A stretch of DNA of 64,000 nucleotides. Origin: an uncultured Shimia sp. GTDB taxonomy: Bacteria; Pseudomonadota; Alphaproteobacteria; Rhodobacterales; Rhodobacteraceae. A program made the position numbers and the translations under genes. Of this stretch, positions 9,044-17,296 are shown one piece after another. Position 1 is the first letter of the stretch. Every line of letters begins with the position of its first letter. A model generated the notes under the pieces. It was not told the origin of the DNA, made no database searches, and worked only from the letters and a program-made list of their open reading frames with translations. The stretch covers positions 62,001-126,000 of the forward strand of contig NZ_CANMJE010000001.1 of assembly GCF_947498095.1 (NCBI RefSeq), written 5' to 3'.

Positions 9044-9534
9044 CGCTGCTTCCTCGCGCGTTTGATCAGCATGTCCCGCTTGGTGCGGCTCAGATGATCG
9101 AAGTACATCTTGCCATTGATGTGATCGATCTGGTGCTGAACGCTGGTCGCCCAAAGGCTCACAAAATCCTTGCGGGTGATGAAGCCGTTTTCATCCATGT
9201 AACGAACAGTCACCGCGCGCGGGCGTTTGATCACTGCCGAGACGCCGGGCAGGTTTGGGCTGGCCTCGTCATGTTCGCGCAATTGTACACTCGAGTGCAG
9301 AATTTCGGGGTTAGCCATTCGCACGACTTTGCCGCGTTCTTCGCTGGCATCGACCACGATCAATCGCCGCAAAACACCGATTTGATTGGCGCCCATACCG
9401 ACTCCCGGCATCGCCTCCATCGTGTCGATCAGATCGTCCCAGACCTGACGGTCTTCGTCGGTCAACTCGTCAACTTCGGCAGCCGCTGTTCGCAATCGCT
9501 TGTCCGGCCAGAGGATGCATTTCTGAACTGTCAT
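9040..9534 (-). CDS. Degenerate peptide deformylase paralogue, probably catalytically inactive
   Basis: A 164-residue member of the deformylase fold that lacks key active-site residues. Motif 1 reads [10 protein letters not shown] (44-53) against canonical GxGLAAPQxG. Motif 2 reads EASPNLPG (90-97) where active enzymes have EGCLS, so the metal-binding Cys is gone. Motif 3 reads HQIDH (134-138), replacing the catalytic Glu of HExxH by Gln. Outside these sites the C-terminal region ([18 protein letters not shown]) follows the def paralogue at 10025-10537. It sits between fmt and def with four-base overlaps on both sides, so it is maintained in the operon. A binding or regulatory role is possible; deformylation is unlikely. 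Confidence 0.85.
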   Translation of the reverse strand: MTVQKCILWPDKRLRTAAAEVDELTDEDRQVWDDLIDTMEAMPGVGMGANQIGVLRRLIVVDASEERGKVVRMANPEILHSSVQLREHDEASPNLPGVSAVIKRPRAVTVRYMDENGFITRKDFVSLWATSVQHQIDHINGKMYFDHLSRTKRDMLIKRARKQR

Positions 9535-10028
9535 GCCACCGCCTCATAATCTTTCTCTAGTTTCAGACGCGCCTCACCTTCGAGCCTGTCAAAAATCACC
9601 AGCCCATCCAGATGGTCATACTCATGCTGCGCACAGATAGATTCAAAACCACTCAACTCGGCCTGGTGCCACGTGGCGTCCACATCCTGCCAGCGCAGCG
9701 TTATGGTGGAATGCCGCTCAACTTCCGCACTGACATCGGGGATCGACAGGCACGCCTCTTCGCCGCAAGTACGCGTATCAGATGCCGCGACGATTTCGGG
9801 ATTGATACAGACAATCGGCGTTGCAGGGCCGTCTTTCCATGAGGCGTCCATTACGAACATCCGCGCCAGAACGCCGACCTGTGGGGCAGCGAGACCCCTG
9901 CCCGGTGCGGCGTACATGGTCTCAAGCATGTTCTGTGCCAACGCCGTGACTGCTTTGAAATCCGTCACAGGCTCGCATACCGTCGCCAATCGCGCATCAG
10001 GCCAGCGCAGGATTGGCAGCACACTCAT
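9531..10028 (-). CDS. def: Peptide deformylase, second paralogue
   Basis: Removes the N-formyl group from nascent proteins. The 165 residues contain GRGLAAPQVGV (43-53), the metal Cys in EACLSIP (91-97; Ala replaces the usual Gly of EGCLS) and HEYDH (135-139) with the catalytic Glu. All metal ligands are therefore present. It is less similar to the 10025-10537 paralogue than the degenerate copy is. Four-base overlaps join it to both neighbours. The paralogue may differ in substrate preference or metal use; that is inference. Confidence 0.92.
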   Translation of the reverse strand: MSVLPILRWPDARLATVCEPVTDFKAVTALAQNMLETMYAAPGRGLAAPQVGVLARMFVMDASWKDGPATPIVCINPEIVAASDTRTCGEEACLSIPDVSAEVERHSTITLRWQDVDATWHQAELSGFESICAQHEYDHLDGLVIFDRLEGEARLKLEKDYEAVA

Positions 10029-10537
10029 CCGCGGGCCCGCTCGCGCTTCATCTTGGCGGAGCGCCGGGTCATCATCTGACGCTTCATCGGCCCGAGATAA
10101 TCGATGAACAACTTGCCGTTCAGATGGTCGATCTCGTGCTGCACGCAGGTCGCCCAGAGCCCGTCAAAATCCTTTTCCTGCGGATTGCCGTTCATATCGA
10201 CCCAGCCCACACGGACTTCGGCAGGGCGAGTCACATCAGCAAATTGTTCAGGGATGGACAAGCACCCTTCTTCATAGGTGTTTAGATCATCAGACGATGC
10301 CAGAACCTCGGGGTTGAACATGACCGTCGGCTCAGGGTCACCATCCTTGATGCAATCCATCACGATCAACCGATTGAGCACCCCCACCTGCGGTGCCGCC
10401 AGACCGATACCTGGCGCGTCATACATGGTCTCCAGCATATCCGCCGCCAGATCGCGCAGATCGTCTGACAGATCGGCAACTGGCGCACAGGTTTTCTTAA
10501 GGCGTGGATCGGGGTGGATGAGGATCGATTTTAGCAT
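10025..10537 (-). CDS. def: Peptide deformylase, main copy
   Basis: The most canonical of three tandem deformylases: 170 residues with GIGLAAPQVG (43-52), EGCLSIP (90-96, Cys92) and HEIDH (134-138). It is the first gene of the def-def-def-like-fmt operon. ATG 10537 was preferred to an ATG three codons upstream because GGGGG stands just before it. The proteins formylated by Fmt are the substrates. The fmt-def pairing is standard; two extra paralogues are less usual. Confidence 0.96.
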   Translation of the reverse strand: MLKSILIHPDPRLKKTCAPVADLSDDLRDLAADMLETMYDAPGIGLAAPQVGVLNRLIVMDCIKDGDPEPTVMFNPEVLASSDDLNTYEEGCLSIPEQFADVTRPAEVRVGWVDMNGNPQEKDFDGLWATCVQHEIDHLNGKLFIDYLGPMKRQMMTRRSAKMKRERARG

Positions 10538-10640
10538 GGCCCCCATCTAGGACAAGCTCGCGCACAGTGCAACGCCCCCCTTGCACGTCGCGAATAATCC
10601 GCTAGCGTCAGCGCGTTCTTCAGCCAAGGGAAATCCAACA

Positions 10641-11813
10641 ATGAGCTTCGACGATATCATCAACCGCTACGGCACCCATTCCGTGAAATGGGACATGATG
10701 GAAAAGCTCTATGGCGTCCCGAAAGAGGATGGTCTGTCCATGTGGGTGGCCGATATGGACTTCCGCCCACCACAGTGTATCGCCGACGCCATCAAAGGCA
10801 TGCATGATCATGGCATTTATGGGTACTACGGTGACGAAGGCGACTATCGCGCCGCGATCTGCTGGTGGATGGAGAACCGCCACGTCTGGTCAGTGAATCC
10901 GGATCATATTTTCACCACTCACGGGCTGGTTAACGGCACCGGCATGTGTGTCGAGACCTACACCAACCCAGGCGACGGCGTGATCCTGTTTACGCCGGTT
11001 TACCACGCCTTTGCCCGCGTGATCGCGGCGGCTGGTCGTGAAGTTGTTGAATGCCAACTGGTCAACAACGACAGCCGCTACGAAATGGACTTTGACGCCT
11101 ATGATGCCATGATCACCGGCAACGAGAAATTGGTCATCCTGTGCTCACCGCACAACCCTGGTGGACGTGTCTGGAGCCGCGAGGAGCTGCAAGGTGTTGC
11201 AGATTTCTGTAAGCGCCACGATTTGATCCTGGTCTCGGACGAGATTCACCATGACCTCGTCTTTCCCGGAAACACGCATATCCCGATGACGAATGTCGAT
11301 GACAGTATCATGGATCGGCTGGTGATGATGACAGCCACGACAAAAACCTTCAATATCGCAGGCTCGCATTCGGGCAACGTCATTATTCCCGATGATGCGC
11401 TGCGTGCGAAATTCGCTGCGCGTATGGCGGCACTTGGGCTGTCACCAAACTCATTTGGCCTATTCATGGCCGAGGCCGCCTATAGCCCTGCCGGGGCTGC
11501 GTGGGTGGATGAGTTGGTGCAATACCTCGATGGCAACCGACGCCTGTTTGATGCGGCCGTGAACGCCATACCGGGGCTCAGATCGATGCCACTCGAATCC
11601 ACCTACCTCAGCTGGGTCGATTTCACCGATACCGGCATGGCCCCACCCGAATTCATTGAACGCGTACAGAAAACCGCGCACATCGCCCCGAACCACGGTG
11701 ACACGTTTGGAACCGGCGGAGAAAACTTCCTGCGCTTCAACATCGCCACACCACGCGCGCTGGTCGAACAAGCCTGCGAGCGGCTGACAACGGCGTTTTC
11801 GGATTTGCAGTAA
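10641..11813 (+). CDS. PatB/MalY-family PLP aminotransferase or C-S lyase
   Basis: A cytoplasmic PLP enzyme of 390 residues, fold type I, closest to the PatB/MalY cystathionine beta-lyase group. The N-terminus 'RYGTHSVKWD' and 'LSMWVADMDF' are family hallmarks. 'LCSPHNPGGRVW', 'LVSDEIHHDLVF' and the PLP-binding Lys in 'TATTKTFNIAGSHSG' are clear. Start ATG 10641 follows AAGGGA; an in-frame upstream ATG at 10581 lies in the divergent promoter. It could cleave cystathionine, cysteine or related thioethers; the exact substrate cannot be read from the sequence. Confidence 0.9.
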   Translation: MSFDDIINRYGTHSVKWDMMEKLYGVPKEDGLSMWVADMDFRPPQCIADAIKGMHDHGIYGYYGDEGDYRAAICWWMENRHVWSVNPDHIFTTHGLVNGTGMCVETYTNPGDGVILFTPVYHAFARVIAAAGREVVECQLVNNDSRYEMDFDAYDAMITGNEKLVILCSPHNPGGRVWSREELQGVADFCKRHDLILVSDEIHHDLVFPGNTHIPMTNVDDSIMDRLVMMTATTKTFNIAGSHSGNVIIPDDALRAKFAARMAALGLSPNSFGLFMAEAAYSPAGAAWVDELVQYLDGNRRLFDAAVNAIPGLRSMPLESTYLSWVDFTDTGMAPPEFIERVQKTAHIAPNHGDTFGTGGENFLRFNIATPRALVEQACERLTTAFSDLQ

Positions 11814-11840
11814 GGCTGACGCGCCTCTTGGCGACCGTGT

Positions 11841-12194
11841 TTAGCGGTCGTCAGAAATCAATGCGACGGGCGCGTTTTCACCACGGTAGAAATCGACCGG
11901 AGGTTTGTCGGCGACAGGGGTTGCCCATTTGAACTCGTAGTGCATCAAATGGCCTTCTTCCTCCGAAGCAATGACAAGGCATTGCGACAAGTGCTTGCCA
12001 CCGTCATAGAGATCCACCAGCCCACGCAGATGAGGCGCATCCTCGACATCAAGGCTGAACCCGTCTTCGCGGAATTTCAGAACTTTGAAAGATCGATCCT
12101 CAACCACCACCCTCAGGCGATTGCTTTTCCTCAGGCTCTTTTTCTGGGCTGCTTCTAATCCCTGCTGAACCTCTTTGGGCAAAAAAGTTGTCAT
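11841..12194 (-). CDS. Conserved hypothetical protein, 117 aa
   Basis: I do not recognise a named domain. The protein begins MTTFLPKEVQQGLEAAQKKS, with a basic helix followed by a beta-rich region ('LRVVVEDRSFKVLKFREDGFSL'). The spacing of charged and hydrophobic residues recalls PilZ-like barrels, but the RxxxR...DxSxxG signature is not clearly present. ATG 12194 starts the coherent sequence; an upstream in-frame ATG at 12281 would add residues unlike the rest. It is convergent with the PatB-like gene and divergent from the GST gene. Confidence 0.65.
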   Translation of the reverse strand: MTTFLPKEVQQGLEAAQKKSLRKSNRLRVVVEDRSFKVLKFREDGFSLDVEDAPHLRGLVDLYDGGKHLSQCLVIASEEEGHLMHYEFKWATPVADKPPVDFYRGENAPVALISDDR

Positions 12195-12260
12195 GTGTCG
12201 CGCTCCATCCTTGGTTAAAAGGTGGGGCTGCCCCCTGTTTCGGTCAAGCGACGTTTCTAT

Positions 12261-12330
12261 GACACGGGTCGATTTGTGCACCTGCGCGCAAGTCCTTTGC
12301 GGTCTGTTGCGTTTTCACCGCACCCGTGTC
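12261..12330. promoter_or_regulatory. Inverted repeat in a divergent promoter region
   Basis: GACACGGGT at 12261-12269 and ACCCGTGTC at 12322-12330 are perfect inverted copies 52 bp apart, between the divergent 117-aa and GST genes. They could form a long hairpin or a pair of protein half-sites; no factor is assigned. Confidence 0.3.
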
Positions 12331-12372
12331 GCACTAAGTTAGTCTTTGACACCGCAATCAGGAGCACGAACC

Positions 12373-13347
12373 ATGGGCCATTTGGTCGACGGAAACTGGA
12401 CAGAACACCCAATTGACACCAAAGCAACCGGGGGAAAGTTCGTTAGGTCCGCGGCCGCATTTCGCAATTGGATCACTGCTGACGGCAGCGCGGGCCCTTC
12501 CGGAAAAGCGGGCTTTGCCGCGGACTCCGGACGCTATCATCTCTATGTCTCCTATGCATGCCCATGGGCGCATCGAACTTTGATCTTTCGTGAATTGAAA
12601 GACCTGACAGACCATATCTCGGTCTCGGTGGTACACCCTGATATGTTGTCTCAAGGCTGGACATTTGAGGCAGGTGACTATGGTGCAACCGGCGATGACC
12701 TCTTTGGGTTCGAATATACCCACCAGATCTATACCCGCGCCGACCCGGCTTATTCTGGCCGCGTAACCGTGCCAATCCTGTGGGACAAGAAACGGGAAAC
12801 CATCGTCTCGAACGAGAGCGCCGAGATCATCCGTATGCTCAATTCCGCCTTTGATGGCGTAACAGGAAACACGACAGACTACTGGCCCGAAGAGATGCGC
12901 GATGCCATTGAAGAGGTCAACGAGCGCATCTATCACACACTGAACAATGGTGTTTACAAGTCTGGCTTTGCCTCAACCCAGGAAGCTTATGATGCTGCCG
13001 TACACCCGTTGTTCGACACGTTGGATTGGCTGGAAGAGCGCCTGTCTCAGAACCGCTATCTGATGGGAGACGTGTTGACCGAGGCTGATTGGCGGCTTTT
13101 TACCACGCTGATCCGCTTTGATCCGGTCTATCACCTGCATTTCAAATGCAACCGAAAGCGGTTGATCGATTACCCAAACCTCTGGGCCTATGCACGCGAG
13201 CTTTACCAGGTTCCGGGTGTCGCGCCGACCGTGCATTTTGAGCATATCGTGCGCCACTATCATTACAGTCACGAAAGTGTAAATCCGAACCGCATCATAC
13301 CTATCAATCCGGTACTGGACTACGCAGAACCACATGGCCGCGATTAA
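12373..13347 (+). CDS. Glutathione S-transferase omega-like, glutathionyl-hydroquinone reductase type
   Basis: A cytoplasmic thiol transferase of 324 residues, the length of YqjG/PcpF-type enzymes that reduce glutathionyl-hydroquinones. The catalytic Cys is in 'YVSYACPWAHRTLIF' (about residue 59) with the CPWAH signature. A thioredoxin-like N-domain extends to about residue 150, and the all-helical C-domain contains 'LMGDVLTEADWRLF'. ATG 12373 follows AGGAGC. Its stop overlaps the convergent lipoprotein gene by four bases. The natural quinone or thiol substrate is unknown. Confidence 0.9.
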   Translation: MGHLVDGNWTEHPIDTKATGGKFVRSAAAFRNWITADGSAGPSGKAGFAADSGRYHLYVSYACPWAHRTLIFRELKDLTDHISVSVVHPDMLSQGWTFEAGDYGATGDDLFGFEYTHQIYTRADPAYSGRVTVPILWDKKRETIVSNESAEIIRMLNSAFDGVTGNTTDYWPEEMRDAIEEVNERIYHTLNNGVYKSGFASTQEAYDAAVHPLFDTLDWLEERLSQNRYLMGDVLTEADWRLFTTLIRFDPVYHLHFKCNRKRLIDYPNLWAYARELYQVPGVAPTVHFEHIVRHYHYSHESVNPNRIIPINPVLDYAEPHGRD

Positions 13348-13679
13348 GGGCCATTGCCAATGCGGGCCAGATCGTCTGGCTCGCCACATTTTAGATAAGC
13401 CACCATCATGGCCGCATCCCCACGGATGCGGTCAACCGGGCAACCATAGGTGCGCTCGACCGCAATCTCTGCCCGCCGCCCAAGCTGTTGGCTCAGACGC
13501 GGCGCATATTCTGCACTAACCCGGATCACCTGAACCATGTCATGGCGATCCTGCCTGCGCCGAAGATCAAACGTGCTTTGCATCACCGTGACACGAGTTG
13601 GTTCGATCCCGGCAAAATGCATGGATGGACTGTTGCAACCAACCAGCAGGCCCAGCGCAAAAAGAACATAGTTTCTCAT
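13344..13679 (-). CDS. Small putative lipoprotein
   Basis: A 111-residue protein with a lipoprotein signal: MRNYVLFALGLLVGC, lipobox LVGC with Cys15. The mature part is moderately basic and contains 'VERTYGCPVDRIRGDAAMMVAYLKCG', two further Cys that could form a disulfide. No domain is recognised. It points toward and overlaps the end of the GST-like gene by four bases. Confidence 0.65.
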   Translation of the reverse strand: MRNYVLFALGLLVGCNSPSMHFAGIEPTRVTVMQSTFDLRRRQDRHDMVQVIRVSAEYAPRLSQQLGRRAEIAVERTYGCPVDRIRGDAAMMVAYLKCGEPDDLARIGNGP

Positions 13680-13747
13680 TCTCAGACAGTGCCGCGTTCT
13701 TGGTTAACAAACCCTTTCCATGGCCTGTGCGCGCATGTCGCATTTAT

Positions 13748-13763
13748 ATTCCAAGTTTGGAAT
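13748..13763. promoter_or_regulatory. SqrR/BigR-type operator candidate
   Basis: ATTCCAAGTTTGGAAT is a perfect 7+2+7 inverted repeat 41 bp upstream of the membrane-protein start codon. It fits ATTC-N8-GAAT, the pattern I recall for the sulfide/persulfide-responsive ArsR-family repressors SqrR and BigR. A half-site TTGGAAT recurs at 13781-13787. Position suits repression of the 13805 gene. The regulator itself is not in the window. Confidence 0.5.
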
Positions 13764-13804
13764 GTTTATATATATTGAAATTGGAATATTTAGGGAGAGA
13801 TAAC

Positions 13805-15019
13805 ATGCCCCATACCACTAAACGGCCATCAGACAGCTATTCGCCGCTATATTTCCTCGCTTCGCTTGGCGCCGGCGGCCTTGCGGTTACGTTTTTCATG
13901 TATCTGATGTTCTGGGTGCCACACCCCGGCAAGCCCGTCCCAACGTTCGAAGACATCTCGGCCGCCTTTCAAACCGGCAGCATGGGTATGCAGACCGCCA
14001 TCATCATCGCCGTTTTGGGCATCGCGGCCATGGTCATACTGAACGTCAAATCCCTGATCTGGAATCTCTCTGCATTTTCAGCTTTCAAGAAAACTGAAAA
14101 CTATCAGAAACTGGTCAAGTCGAATGCAGAATCCACCATCATGGCAATGCCACTGGCACTCGCCATGACGGTAAACGCTCTGTTCATTGTCGGCCTTGTT
14201 TTCGTACCGGGCCTTTGGAGCATCATCGAAGTCCTGTTCCCACTGGCGCTTATCGCTTTTGGCTTGATTGCCGTGTTGGCATTCCGCATTCTCGCCGCGT
14301 TTCTCGGTCGCATCCTGAGCCAAGGCGGCATCTTTGACGTCACCGCCAACAACAGCTTTGCGCAGATGCTACCCGCCTTTGCCCTTTCCATGATTGCTGT
14401 CGGCTTTTCGGCACCCGCCGCAATGAGCCTCAACACCACCACTGTTGGTATCTCGTTGATCTTGTCGACATTCATTGGGACAGCCGCCATCGTTTACGCC
14501 TTGATCGCGATTTTCACTGCGTTCAATTCCATGCTGCATCATGGCACGGCAAAAGAAGCTGGCCCGACCCTGATGGTTGTCGTGCCGATCATGACCGTTC
14601 TGGGCATCATGTTCCTGCGACAGAACCATGGATTGCATGCGACTTTTGATGTGCATGGGTCGAGTGCCGAAACCATGGTCTTCCTCGCACGCCTTCTGTC
14701 CATACAAGTGGTCTTTATCCTGCTCGGAATGCTGGTGCTGCGTCGACAGGGATACTTCACCGACTTTGTCTTCGGCTCCAAGACCTCGCCCGGCTCTTAT
14801 GCCCTAGTGTGTCCCGGTGTCGCCCTATCCGTGATGCTGCACTTTTTTGTCAACAAGGGTCTCGTTGGTGCCGGCATCATCGACAAATTCGGGCCCGCGT
14901 TTTGGTCCGTGACCGCCATTGCCTTGATGTCGCAAGCTGCAATGATTGCATTGGTATTGCGCCTCAACCGACAGCACTTTGGAAAACCTGCCGCGGGCAG
15001 CGCTGTCCCTGCAGAATAG
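13805..15019 (+). CDS. Polytopic membrane protein with a lone CPG cysteine, possibly TsoY family
   Basis: A 404-residue inner-membrane protein with about ten hydrophobic segments. Its only Cys is Cys336 in 'YALVCPGVALSVM' between two late helices. This CPG segment and the topology match what I remember of the TsoY family, in which some members carry selenocysteine at this place; here the codon is TGT, so it is the Cys form. A perfect ATTC-N8-GAAT operator lies 41 bp upstream. ATG 13805 follows GGGAGA; an in-frame start at 13598 would add non-membrane residues. A terminator follows. The family name is tentative; a link to sulfur stress is inferred. Confidence 0.6.
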   Translation: MPHTTKRPSDSYSPLYFLASLGAGGLAVTFFMYLMFWVPHPGKPVPTFEDISAAFQTGSMGMQTAIIIAVLGIAAMVILNVKSLIWNLSAFSAFKKTENYQKLVKSNAESTIMAMPLALAMTVNALFIVGLVFVPGLWSIIEVLFPLALIAFGLIAVLAFRILAAFLGRILSQGGIFDVTANNSFAQMLPAFALSMIAVGFSAPAAMSLNTTTVGISLILSTFIGTAAIVYALIAIFTAFNSMLHHGTAKEAGPTLMVVVPIMTVLGIMFLRQNHGLHATFDVHGSSAETMVFLARLLSIQVVFILLGMLVLRRQGYFTDFVFGSKTSPGSYALVCPGVALSVMLHFFVNKGLVGAGIIDKFGPAFWSVTAIALMSQAAMIALVLRLNRQHFGKPAAGSAVPAE

Positions 15020-15031
15020 GTCGTCCCTCTG

Positions 15032-15063
15032 GTAGGTCGGACATATTTGTCCGACCTACTTTT
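15032..15063 (+). terminator. Rho-independent terminator
   Basis: GTAGGTCGGACA pairs perfectly with TGTCCGACCTAC over a four-base loop, and TTTT follows. It ends the transcript of the CPG membrane protein. Confidence 0.85.
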
Positions 15064-15138
15064 CGGCCAGCACCGCGAGTTCCACAAAACCAGCGCTAAG
15101 TTGCGTAGGTCTTCCGACAGGCTTAGATGGACTCGGTG

Positions 15139-16350
15139 TCACGTCAATTGAGTACGGATCGCCTGTCCTAACCGCTGCATCCCCTCGTCGATCATCGCCT
15201 CATCAGCACATGAAAAACTTAGGCGCAGCGTATTGCCGCCAGATCCATCGGCAAAGAACGCACGACCCGGGACAAAGGCCAACTGATACTTGTCCAGCGC
15301 CGTGGTCAACAATCCTGCCCCATCTATTCCACGCGGTAACGTCACCCAAACAAACATACCGCCTTCGGGCCGCGTCCAACTCACTCCTTCGGGCATGTAC
15401 GCGTCTAACGCCTTCAACATGGCTCCACGTCGCTGCCCGTACACGGTTCGTAATGAGTGAACATGGTCCTCAAAGCACTTTTCGGCAACACGGTGAACAG
15501 CCATCTGATTGAAGGTTGAGGAATGAAGGTCAGCTGCCTGTTTCATCAACACGAGCTGCTGGATTACAGATTGAGCGGCAACCACCCACCCTACTCTCAA
15601 TCCGGGTGACAGGGTTTTGGAAAAACTGCCGCAATAGATCGTTCGGCAACTGTCGATGTGCCCTTTACGCGCCAATTCCAACGCCAGAATTGGCGGAACG
15701 TCCTGACCCTCGTAACGCAACGCCTGATAGGCGGCGTCTTCGATCACGGCACAGTCCAATTCGTCCGCCATGGCCAACAACGCTTCGCGACCCCGTTGGT
15801 CCACAGTTTCACCTGTGGGATTTGAAAAATCAGCCGACAGATACGCAAATTTCACACGCCCATTGGACGCCTCCGCCTCAGCGGCATAGTCACTCGCAGA
15901 GCGATTGCCGTTAACACTCAGCTGTCCGTAGCGTGGCTCATAAGGGTTAAAAGCCCCAAGCGCGCCCATATAGGTCGGCCAGTTGACCAGTGCCGTATCT
16001 CCCGGTGACAGGAACAGCTTTCCCAGATAATCCAATGCCTGTTGCGACCCCGAGGTGATCAGAACACTCTGCGCCTCGCAAGGAACACCAATCGTGGCCA
16101 TGTGATCCGCAATCCACTGGCGCAGAGGCAAATATCCTTCGCTGACCGAATACTGCAAAGCCACATCACTGTCAGTCTCCATGATATCTGCCATTGCCTC
16201 AGCAAAAGCGCCGGACGGAAACAACTCGGGATCCGGAATACCCCCCGCAAAGGACAGGATCCCCGGTTGGTCGAGCAGCTTCAGCAGTTCTCGAATCTCC
16301 GAAGCCTTCATCCGTTGGGTACGCGCGGCAAAAATGTCTTTAAGGCTCAT
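15139..16350 (-). CDS. Class I/II PLP aminotransferase, 2-aminoadipate aminotransferase-like
   Basis: A cytoplasmic aminotransferase of 403 residues. The opening 'ILSFAGGIPDPELFP' is typical of the LysN/ARO8/2-aminoadipate group. 'DFSNPTGETVDQRGREALL', 'CAVIEDAAYQALRY' and the PLP Lys in 'YCGSFSKTLSPGLRVGW' are present. ATG 16350 follows GAGGG; a start four codons further upstream is possible. It is divergent from a FadR-type GntR gene, which probably regulates it. Likely amino donors are aromatic, branched or aminoadipate-like; not resolvable here. Confidence 0.9.
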   Translation of the reverse strand: MSLKDIFAARTQRMKASEIRELLKLLDQPGILSFAGGIPDPELFPSGAFAEAMADIMETDSDVALQYSVSEGYLPLRQWIADHMATIGVPCEAQSVLITSGSQQALDYLGKLFLSPGDTALVNWPTYMGALGAFNPYEPRYGQLSVNGNRSASDYAAEAEASNGRVKFAYLSADFSNPTGETVDQRGREALLAMADELDCAVIEDAAYQALRYEGQDVPPILALELARKGHIDSCRTIYCGSFSKTLSPGLRVGWVVAAQSVIQQLVLMKQAADLHSSTFNQMAVHRVAEKCFEDHVHSLRTVYGQRRGAMLKALDAYMPEGVSWTRPEGGMFVWVTLPRGIDGAGLLTTALDKYQLAFVPGRAFFADGSGGNTLRLSFSCADEAMIDEGMQRLGQAIRTQLT

Positions 16351-16511
16351 ATCGGCCCTCATAGGTCAGAATCTATGACATTTAAGGTGCAGTAAGAAAT
16401 TTAAGTCAATAAATATGACCCATTGAAACAATTTTCGTGAACACGCCCTGTCCCCTTGCCCCCGGCCAAGCAGCGTGGTCATATCATCTTACCAATTCAG
16501 GCGAGGAACTC

Positions 16512-17279
16512 ATGCCATTCCAAAAGGTTCAGACCGAAAAACTTTCAACATCGGTCATCAAACAGATCGAACTCTTGATCCTGCGTGGAATCTTGCGCCC
16601 GGGTGAACGGCTGCCTTCTGAACGAGAACTGTCGGAGAGGCTTGGCGTGTCGCGCCCATCGCTGCGTGAAGCCATTTCTGAACTGCAAGACCGAGGCCTG
16701 CTGGCCTCTAAAGCTGGCGCCGGGATTTTTGTGGCTGATGTTCTTGGCAATGCATTTTCTGAAAGCCTGATCCGTCTGTTTTCCAGTCATGACGAAGCCG
16801 TTTTTGACTACATCTCTTTTCGGCGTGACATGGAAGGGCTTGCTGCGGAACGCGCGGCGCGCTTTGCCTCGGACACCGATTTGAAGGTCATCCAAGCCGT
16901 GTTTGAAAAGATGGAAGCCGCCCACCCCAAACGTAACCCAGCTGACGAGGCGCGCTTGGATGCGGATTTCCACCTCGCCATTATCGAGGCCAGCCACAAT
17001 GTGATCATGCTGCACATGATGCGGTCCATGTACCAGCTGCTGCGCGAGGGCGTGTTCTACAATCGCTCAATCATGTTCAAACAACGCACCACGCGCAGCG
17101 ATCTCTTGGATCAACACCGTGCGATCAACGCCGCACTTCAAAACCGAGACGCAGAGGCCGCGCGCGCCGCCGTGATTACCCACCTCGACTATGTCGAAAG
17201 CAATTTGTCAGACCACAAAACTGCGGAACGTAACGAGGCCATCGCGCGCCAAAGGTTTGAACACGAACAACGTCGTTAG
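16512..17279 (+). CDS. GntR-family regulator, FadR/FCD subfamily
   Basis: A DNA-binding repressor or activator of 255 residues. The winged-helix N-domain has 'GILRPGERLPSERELSERLG' and 'VSRPSLREAISELQDRGLL'. The FCD C-domain carries the usual Asp/His ligand pattern, e.g. 'LDADFHLAIIEASHNVI' and 'DLLDQHRAINAAL'. The layout fits the PdhR/LldR-like group. ATG 16512 follows GAGGA. It is divergently placed to an aminotransferase gene, its likely target. A small GC-rich hairpin (17279-17293) separates it from the convergent quinone reductase. Confidence 0.9.
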   Translation: MPFQKVQTEKLSTSVIKQIELLILRGILRPGERLPSERELSERLGVSRPSLREAISELQDRGLLASKAGAGIFVADVLGNAFSESLIRLFSSHDEAVFDYISFRRDMEGLAAERAARFASDTDLKVIQAVFEKMEAAHPKRNPADEARLDADFHLAIIEASHNVIMLHMMRSMYQLLREGVFYNRSIMFKQRTTRSDLLDQHRAINAALQNRDAEAARAAVITHLDYVESNLSDHKTAERNEAIARQRFEHEQRR

Positions 17280-17293
17280 GGCCTGAGAGGCCC
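17279..17293. terminator. Short convergent hairpin
   Basis: GGGCCT-GAG-AGGCCC lies between the convergent GntR and quinone reductase genes. There is no T-run, so it is a weak terminator candidate. Confidence 0.35.
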
Positions 17294-17296
17294 AGA

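Noticed and set aside
14810..14812. Selenocysteine codon in the CPG membrane protein
   Set aside because: The codon is TGT, not TGA; this is the cysteine form.
16470..16500. TGGT...ACCA dyad before the FadR-type gene as PdhR operator
   Set aside because: Spacing (11 bp) does not fit the known TGGTNNNACCA pattern.
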